Shown here: piece by piece, positions 39,942 through 44,630 of the stretch | How the letters are laid out: the number at the start of each line of letters is the position of its first letter | Numbering within the stretch: the first letter of the stretch is position 1 | DNA from: Bacillota bacterium | GTDB lineage: Bacteria; Bacillota; Clostridia; Acetivibrionales; DSM-1351 | Direction: 5' to 3' | DNA length: 44,630 bases | Assembly: GCA_023392075.1 (NCBI GenBank) | Contig: JAEVZU010000009.1 | Coordinates: 1-44,630, forward strand | Notes under the pieces: generated by a model | Database searches by the model: none | Told to the model about the DNA's origin: nothing | The model's input: the letters and a program-made list of their open reading frames with translations, nothing else | Translations under genes and position numbers: made by a program

Positions 39942-41768
39942 ATGTGCGGAATAGTTGGATATATAGGAAATAAAAAGGCGATACCTGTACTTATTAACGG
40001 TCTGTCAAAGCTTGAATACAGAGGATATGACTCTGCGGGAGTTTCGGTAAATGAAAATGGAGTTCTGAAGGTTATCAAGTGCAAGGGAAGGCTTTCATGC
40101 CTGGAAGAAAGGCTGGAGGTTGAAAAGCTTGAAGGCTGTATGGGCATCGGCCATACAAGATGGGCCACCCACGGCGAACCCAACGATGTTAACTCCCACC
40201 CGCATATCAGCCAGAGCGGGGAAATAGCGGTCGTACACAACGGAATTATAGAAAATTACATGCAGATTAAGGAATTTTTATCAGGCCAGGGTTATACCTT
40301 CCAGTCTGAAACAGATACGGAGGTTATTGCACACCTGGTGGAATATTATTATGAGGGAAGCCTTGTTGACGCTGTCATGAAGGTAATTGATGAAATAGAA
40401 GGCTCATACGCCCTCGGCGTGCTTTGCAGGGAAGAGCAGGATATGTTCGTATGCGCGAGAAAAGACAGCCCGCTGATTATAGGGCTTGGTGAGGGAGAAA
40501 ACTTCATTGCCTCGGATATTCCCGCAATTCTTGAATATACCAGGGATATTTATATTCTTGAAGATAAGGAGGTAGCTATTCTGAAAAGGGACAGTGTCCA
40601 GGTATTCAACAGTCTTGGTGCTCCCGTCAACAAAGAGGTATTCAAGGTCAACTGGAATGTAGAAGCAGCTGAAAAAGGCGGATTCGAGCATTTCATGATG
40701 AAGGAAATGTATGAGGAGCCGAAGGTTATAAAGGACACAATCAACCCCAGAATCAAAAACGGAGAGTTGATGCTGGATTCAATAAATATCACAAAAGAGG
40801 ACATTGAGAAACTTGACAAGATATATATAGTTGCCTGCGGAACTGCCTATCATGCCGGTGTTATAGGCAAATACATCATTGAAAGGCTCTGCAGGATTCC
40901 TGTGGAAGTGGATGTGGCCTCAGAATTCAGATACCGCGATCCGCTTATCAGCGAAAGGAATATGACAATCATTATCAGTCAGTCGGGTGAAACCCTCGAC
41001 ACACTTTTCGCCTTGAGAGAGGCAAAGAAAAGCGGTTCCAGAATCCTTTCCATCGTTAATGTGGTGGGAAGTTCCATAGCCCGTGATTCGGATGACGTGC
41101 TTTATACCTGGGCAGGGCCTGAAATTGCCGTTGCTTCAACAAAGGCATATAACACACAGCTTACGGCGCTGTACCTGGTAGCTCTGGACCTCGGACTGAA
41201 GAAGGGCACCCTTACAAAGGAACAGGCAAACTCCATACTTGACGAAATGAAGAAGATTCCTTCCGGCATAGATGAAATACTGAAGGATAAGGACGGTATC
41301 CAGAAATTCGCACATGCACATTTCAACTCAAAGAGCATTTTCTTTATAGGCAGAAGCTTGGACTATGCCCTTTCCATGGAAGGTTCACTGAAGTTGAAGG
41401 AAATCTCCTATATTCACTCGGAGGCTTATGCAGGCGGTGAACTCAAACACGGAACCATTGCACTGATTGAAAAAGGTACACTGGTGGTCTGCCCCATGAC
41501 CCAGGACTCCCTGTTTGAGAAAATGGTCAGCAATATCAGGGAAGTTAAGGCCAGAGGAGCAGTTGTTCTGGCAATAACCCAGGAAAAGCACAGGGAAGAA
41601 CTGGAGAAAACAGCAGATATGGTTCTTACAATTCCCGATGTGGACTCACTTGTAGCCCCCATATCGGCAGTAACACCGCTGCAGCTGTTCGCTTACTATA
41701 TGGCAATTGAGAGAGGCTGTGACGTTGATAAACCGCGTAACCTAGCAAAGTCGGTGACTGTGGAGTAA
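39942..41768 (+). CDS. glmS: Glutamine--fructose-6-phosphate aminotransferase (isomerizing)
   Basis: GlmS makes glucosamine-6-phosphate from fructose-6-phosphate and glutamine, the first committed step to amino sugars. The product is the standard 608 residues. It begins MCGIVGYIG, and after Met removal Cys becomes the N-terminal nucleophile of the glutaminase domain, which also shows LEYRGYDSAG, GHTRWATHG and VVHNGIIENY. Two SIS isomerase domains follow (ACGTAYHAG, ISQSGETLDTL, FIGRSLDYALSMEGSLKLKE), and the C-terminal signature ends KPRNLAKSVTVE. It is regulated by the upstream ribozyme, which destabilises the mRNA when its product accumulates. A terminator follows. Confidence 0.98.
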   Translation: MCGIVGYIGNKKAIPVLINGLSKLEYRGYDSAGVSVNENGVLKVIKCKGRLSCLEERLEVEKLEGCMGIGHTRWATHGEPNDVNSHPHISQSGEIAVVHNGIIENYMQIKEFLSGQGYTFQSETDTEVIAHLVEYYYEGSLVDAVMKVIDEIEGSYALGVLCREEQDMFVCARKDSPLIIGLGEGENFIASDIPAILEYTRDIYILEDKEVAILKRDSVQVFNSLGAPVNKEVFKVNWNVEAAEKGGFEHFMMKEMYEEPKVIKDTINPRIKNGELMLDSINITKEDIEKLDKIYIVACGTAYHAGVIGKYIIERLCRIPVEVDVASEFRYRDPLISERNMTIIISQSGETLDTLFALREAKKSGSRILSIVNVVGSSIARDSDDVLYTWAGPEIAVASTKAYNTQLTALYLVALDLGLKKGTLTKEQANSILDEMKKIPSGIDEILKDKDGIQKFAHAHFNSKSIFFIGRSLDYALSMEGSLKLKEISYIHSEAYAGGELKHGTIALIEKGTLVVCPMTQDSLFEKMVSNIREVKARGAVVLAITQEKHREELEKTADMVLTIPDVDSLVAPISAVTPLQLFAYYMAIERGCDVDKPRNLAKSVTVE

Positions 41769-41803
41769 GCGGAAGGGGTTGGGTTGTTGATGTTCTTCAA
41801 GTG

Positions 41804-41848
41804 GCAGGGGAGTCGGAGTGAAAATCCGATGAACCTGCTCTTGTTTTT
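41804..41848 (+). terminator. Terminator after glmS
   Basis: GCAGG (41804-41808) pairs with CCTGC (41834-41838), with inner TCGGA/TCCGA pairs; TTGTTTTT follows. It ends the glmS transcript. Confidence 0.7.
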
Positions 41849-41852
41849 GGGC

Positions 41853-41981
41853 TTAAGGATGAAGTAAATATGGAGTAGGGAATCCTAAATTAATCAATTC
41901 AATTATTTTTTCTTCGATGTGATTCTCATGTTCTTTTGGCAATTTTATTTGCAGGTTTTGATTATTGTGCGATACGTTCAG
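41853..41981 (-). pseudogene. Coding-like remnant downstream of the XRE gene
   Basis: On the minus strand a 42-codon frame without an ATG, GTG or usable TTG at its head reads protein-like (KLPKEHENHIEEKIIELIN, ending TPYLLHP). It directly follows the XRE regulator gene in another frame. It may be the tail of a decayed partner gene. I do not recognise it. Confidence 0.25.
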
Positions 41982-41994
41982 CTAAGGCACTGTT

Positions 41995-42255
41995 TCAAGT
42001 ATGGTTAGCAGGAAGTCGCAATCCCTCAAAGAAAGCGTCAAAAGTGCTAACCCTATAAACTTGCTTCAAAGCAAGCAGAACACTAATGCGTACGCTGTAT
42101 TTACCCTGCTCCATTTTAGCAATAATATCCTCAGTCATAGAAACGCCTAAAACTTCCAACTGCGCAGAAGCTTCGCGCTGAGTTAAATTCGCTCTCTTGC
42201 GCAGAGTCTTAAGATTTTGACCTATTGAAATGTCTTGTTTGAATCCGCTGGACAT
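41995..42255 (-). CDS. XRE-family HTH transcriptional regulator
   Basis: The 86-residue protein is a single helix-turn-helix domain of the Cro/C1 type: IGQNLKTLRKRANLTQREAS, then EDIIAKMEQGKYSVRISVLLALKQVYRVSTFDAFF, with the usual five-helix pattern. There is no effector domain. The start codon is at 42255, preceded by a GGGAGGCAA ribosome binding site. It is divergent from a small gene at 42387, and two 16-base palindromes in the shared promoter region are likely its operators, so it probably represses both directions. This could be a phage-type or toxin-antitoxin-type repressor. Confidence 0.85.
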   Translation of the reverse strand: MSSGFKQDISIGQNLKTLRKRANLTQREASAQLEVLGVSMTEDIIAKMEQGKYSVRISVLLALKQVYRVSTFDAFFEGLRLPANHT

Positions 42256-42285
42256 AATTGCCTCCCAAATTAAAAAAATGTACTC

Positions 42286-42349
42286 TGGATAAATGCATCC
42301 ATATTGATTTTATCCTATTGACCATGTTATAATTGGATAAATATATCCA
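42286..42349. promoter_or_regulatory. Twin 16-bp palindromic operators and divergent promoter
   Basis: TGGATAAATGCATCCA (42286-42301) and TGGATAAATATATCCA (42334-42349) have identical TGGAT/ATCCA arms, spaced 48 bases start to start. Between them is TTGATT (42304-42309), an 18-base spacer and TATAAT (42328-42333), a promoter reading rightward. The right palindrome begins immediately after the -10, so binding would block it; the left would block the leftward XRE promoter. The regulator at 41995 is the obvious binder. Confidence 0.75.
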
Positions 42350-42386
42350 GTTCTGCGGTGGATAAACTCAGGGAGGGCAATGAGTT

Positions 42387-42653
42387 ATGGAAGACAACAG
42401 GAAAGAGCAAATCGCTAGAATTGAAAAAGCAGTAAAGGAACTGCCCCAAAAGGCACAAAGAGCCATTTTCTGGATAATAGAGCATTATGATTTTGTCGAG
42501 GAAATGTGTAAAAACTCCAAAATGACTGTGGAAGAAATAGAAAAATACAAAACGAACGCAGAAGCAAAGGAAGACTACATTATGCTTGCTCTTCTCTGTG
42601 CTGCACAAACGTATATGCATGAGAGTAATGAAGCAATGAAACAGGAGAACTGA
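42387..42653 (+). CDS. Small hypothetical protein, divergent from the XRE regulator
   Basis: The 88-residue, mostly helical and charged protein has no membrane segment and no recognised family. Visible features are an N-terminal helix (KEQIARIEKAVKELPQKAQ), a central aromatic segment (RAIFWIIEHYDFVEEM) and a C-terminal EAKEDYIMLALLCAAQTYMHE helix. ATG 42387 follows GGGAGGG. It is expressed from the promoter between the twin operators and ended by a strong terminator, so it is a single-gene unit under XRE control. A role as toxin, antirepressor or phage-type small protein is possible but not shown. Confidence 0.7.
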   Translation: MEDNRKEQIARIEKAVKELPQKAQRAIFWIIEHYDFVEEMCKNSKMTVEEIEKYKTNAEAKEDYIMLALLCAAQTYMHESNEAMKQEN

Positions 42654-42697
42654 TGATTATAAGAGTGTATAATTATCAACAAAATATACGATAAGTT

Positions 42698-42752
42698 TGG
42701 CCATATATTTTAGTATCAAAAAAGGTACTAAATAATATGGCTTTATTTTTTT
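42698..42752 (+). terminator. Strong terminator after the small divergent gene
   Basis: GCCATATATTTTAGTA (from 42700) pairs with TACTAAATAATATGGC (to 42741) with one mismatch, followed by TTTATTTTTTT. It is one of the clearest terminators in the window. Confidence 0.85.
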
Positions 42753-42949
42753 GTGATTGACTATTTACGTTATAATATTCGATAGAATATGATAAAATAT
42801 GAATAATTGGATGAAAGTGTAATTATGGCTGAGGTTGTGTGAAAACGCATAGAGAAAAGAGACAACCATTAATACAGGAAATATATAACTGCACATTCGT
42901 TTTATAAAGCGAACTATAGATTATTTATGTTGGGTTTGTGAGGGAAAAT

Positions 42950-43336
42950 ATGAAAAATTATACTCAAGTTTATGTGAAAAATAGTTTTGAAGCGGCAGAA
43001 ATGTATTGCAAAGCTTTTGGTGCAGAAATCACATTTGAAGTGAGAAATAATGATAAAACTGCTTATGCACACTGTGAATTATCTGTAGATGGTGAAGGAT
43101 TTTTAGCATTAAGTGAAGCGGTGAATCCTTGTGACATAAATATAGTCCACAAAATGAAATGGGAAACTATGACGTTTAATGTTTTTGAGATGGGAAGCGA
43201 AGAGGCGGTTTGTAATGCCTTTAATATTTTGAGTAATGGCGGTGTTATTATTAATCCCATTCAGGAAGTTCCATGGAGCAAATGTTGTGCGACTGTTATA
43301 GATAAATTTGGAGTGTGTTGGTGGATTGCAATTTGA
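42950..43336 (+). CDS. VOC family protein (glyoxalase/PhnB-like)
   Basis: The 128-residue protein has the beta-alpha-beta-beta-beta fold pattern of the vicinal oxygen chelate superfamily, PhnB/glyoxalase-like type. The segments are YTQVYVKNSFEAAEMYCKAFGAE at the start, AYAHCELSVDGEGFLALSE, then MTFNVFEMGSEEAVCNAFNIL and the C-terminal VIDKFGVCWWIAI, a typical ending. The usual metal ligands are not evident, so substrate and activity are unknown. ATG 42950 follows GTGAGGGAA; an in-frame GTG at 42938 overlaps this ribosome binding site. The gene is monocistronic in an AT-rich, accessory-looking region. Confidence 0.8.
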   Translation: MKNYTQVYVKNSFEAAEMYCKAFGAEITFEVRNNDKTAYAHCELSVDGEGFLALSEAVNPCDINIVHKMKWETMTFNVFEMGSEEAVCNAFNILSNGGVIINPIQEVPWSKCCATVIDKFGVCWWIAI

Positions 43337-43528
43337 TAAAGCTAATGAGCATTATCAGAAGGTAATTTTACTTTGTTATATTTATATTGTGTGATGCAAA
43401 AAGCAGCTTTAATCTAACATAAACTCTGATGTTTATACCAAATATGACTTAAATATGGTATATTTAGGTTAATAAATGGTGATTGGGGCAGAGTAGAGGA
43501 ATAGATACAAAAGAGTAGAAAACAGGGG

Positions 43529-43665
43529 CCAATTGAATTTAATTCCATTGTGTATAAATGATATGATAGCCCCTGATAATGAAGTAAGGGCAGTTGATGC
43601 AATAGTAAATAGCACGGATATTCAGCCGCTGGGTTTTACGCATAAACTAGTGGCATTCCTGTAAA
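43529..43665 (+). pseudogene. Decayed transposase N-terminal fragment (IS1182-like)
   Basis: Translated with frame changes, this stretch reads PIEFNSIVYK (from 43529), then in another frame DNEVRAVDAIVNSTDIQPLG and FTHK (from 43575). This resembles the N-terminal region of IS1182-type transposases. Stops and shifts interrupt it, and the rest is missing. It marks old insertion-sequence activity in this end of the window. Confidence 0.5.
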
Positions 43666-43708
43666 ACGCATCAATCAATTTGCACAGGTACTCGGTATAT
43701 TTCCTTAA

Positions 43709-44089
43709 TTGCTGGTTACTACTACGACCCAAGATTTTGATAAATTGCGACAGGCAAGGGAAGCTTTCTTCGCTTGCCCAAACATTGAGCAACACTTAAA
43801 CGCTATGCCAGAATGGAAGCAAGCCCTAGCTCGTGATATAAGTTCTATTTACTTTCACTGCCCAATTCATATTGCAAAAGAACTTGCGCGTGTTGACAAA
43901 ATATACTGGACAGCCCAAATGCCAAAGGATGGATTAACAACTAGCGAAGAAAAAATGATTTCCGTTATCACTCGTAACAACAAAAATCAACAGCCTGTCA
44001 TAGGATTGGAATATTCTCTTGATATAGCCTGTATGCCCCACATGAGAACTATGATGAACAGTTTGAAATATTCATCTGCATTCATATGA
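43709..44089 (+). CDS. Hypothetical protein, possibly a fragment
   Basis: The frame encodes 126 residues and starts at TTG 43709, just after a stop, with no ribosome binding site. It reads protein-like: DFDKLRQAREAFFACPNIEQ, MPEWKQALARDISSIYFHCP and IGLEYSLDIACMPHMRTMM. Composition is reasonable for a soluble protein. I do not recognise the family. The weak start and the nearby transposase relic suggest that it could be the remnant of a longer gene whose 5' part was lost. Confidence 0.4.
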   Translation: MLVTTTTQDFDKLRQAREAFFACPNIEQHLNAMPEWKQALARDISSIYFHCPIHIAKELARVDKIYWTAQMPKDGLTTSEEKMISVITRNNKNQQPVIGLEYSLDIACMPHMRTMMNSLKYSSAFI

Positions 44090-44220
44090 ATTAAATAGAG
44101 GAGGTTTAGAATAAATAATAAGCTGCACTCAGACAGCATGGGATATCAATTAGACCATAATAGCTTGATATTGCGAAGTAAAGATCGTCATACAATCAAT
44201 TTTAAATTGGAGGTACAATA

Positions 44221-44630
44221 ATGTCTGTTGAACGAAAAGAAGATGGAAGTATCACTATTAAAAGCAATAAAGAGGTAACTAATGAGGTAACAAATATTGG
44301 AAAAGTAGAAATAATATCAGATGATAAACGCGAAAAAAAATACAAACATTGGGTGGAGGATTGTGCTAAATTGGTTAATGCTTCTTCTCATACATTTAAA
44401 GAAACAGTGCAGTATTTTTTACAGAATTGTGATGCTTTGCCTATTGCAAAAAGTGACAGACGATTGAAAATGTTTCAACTCAGTGTGATTATTGGCTATT
44501 ATAAAGATAAACTAGAGCATCAGTCATCAGAGTTTTCATTTGATATGACAGACGAAGAAATAGAAAAATGGCACAAAGAACAAAATGCCATACGTGAAGA
44601 AGTAATGAATTCAACTCCTGAACATTTTGG
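44221..44630 (+). CDS. Hypothetical protein, cut by the window end
   Basis: A frame open to the window end starts at ATG 44221 after TTGGAGGTA, a good ribosome binding site. The visible 136 residues are charged and soluble: SVERKEDGSITIKSNKEV at the start, KHWVEDCAKLVNASSHTFKE, DRRLKMFQLSVIIGYYKD and DMTDEEIEKWHKEQNAIREE. I do not recognise the family. The AT-rich codon use is like that of the other genes after 41850. About 130 bases upstream of it hold nothing clear. Confidence 0.65.
   Translation, partial: MSVERKEDGSITIKSNKEVTNEVTNIGKVEIISDDKREKKYKHWVEDCAKLVNASSHTFKETVQYFLQNCDALPIAKSDRRLKMFQLSVIIGYYKDKLEHQSSEFSFDMTDEEIEKWHKEQNAIREEVMNSTPEHF

Noticed and set aside
1..44630. tRNA and rRNA genes
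   Set aside because: I saw no cloverleaf with a convincing TTCGANTC arm and no rRNA segments; none is reported.

Overview
The window looks like a chromosomal segment of an anaerobic, plant-polysaccharide-using Firmicute of class Clostridia. The evidence is moderate-to-low GC, strong AGGAGG ribosome binding sites, frequent TTG/GTG starts, a T-box leader, a glmS ribozyme, the cdaA-cdaR-glmM block, and an oligosaccharide-type ABC transporter next to a GH39 glycosidase. Genus-level placement (Ruminiclostridium/Acetivibrio-like) is inference only.

Layout. (1) 1-3864: the 3' end of a urease operon, ureC (cut by the window edge)-ureE-ureF-ureG-ureD. (2) 3910-20317: a long co-directional locus. It holds a GntR/LacI-type regulator, a family-5 solute-binding lipoprotein, two permeases and two ATPases, a GH39 beta-xylosidase-like enzyme, a chemoreceptor, and a five-gene catabolic cassette: a racemase-superfamily protein with one catalytic Cys, a transketolase split into two genes, a tartronate semialdehyde reductase and a TIM-barrel isomerase. 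The same promoter/operator-like sequence precedes the regulator and the transporter. (3) 20330-25037: a convergent DUF1015 gene, a PRC-barrel protein, a small YtxH-like protein, an AI-2E-family permease and small membrane proteins. (4) 24389-27860: a T-box leader, a small membrane protein and valS. (5) 27866-29801: an accessory stretch with a probable 5' fragment of a group II intron, a Phd/RelE-type toxin-antitoxin pair, and a highly structured leader that can sequester the ribosome binding site of the next gene. (6) 29802-33392: a class V aminotransferase, NAD synthase and a 33-residue membrane peptide. (7) 33592-41848: cdaA, cdaR, an FAD oxidoreductase, glmM, the glmS ribozyme and glmS, linking c-di-AMP synthesis to amino-sugar/cell-wall precursor synthesis. 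(8) 41850-44630: an AT-rich accessory end with an XRE repressor and twin palindromic operators, a divergent small protein, a VOC protein, a decayed transposase and unknown proteins, the last cut by the window edge.

How it fits together. Region 2 reads as one regulated system: chemotaxis toward, uptake, hydrolysis and catabolism of a plant-derived glycoside whose sugar or sugar acid is handled by the split transketolase / tartronate semialdehyde reductase / isomerase set. The exact substrate cannot be read from the sequence. Two copies of a small inverted-repeat element sharing TACCC(T/C)TATTGACAA ends sit at 9804-9989, inside the transport operon, and at 24320-24374, just before the T-box. 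A second dispersed hairpin repeat occurs at 1050-1071 and 24751-24772.

Limits: no database search was possible. Family assignments rest on recognised motifs; start codons were chosen by ribosome binding site and family length; RNA folds were paired by eye.
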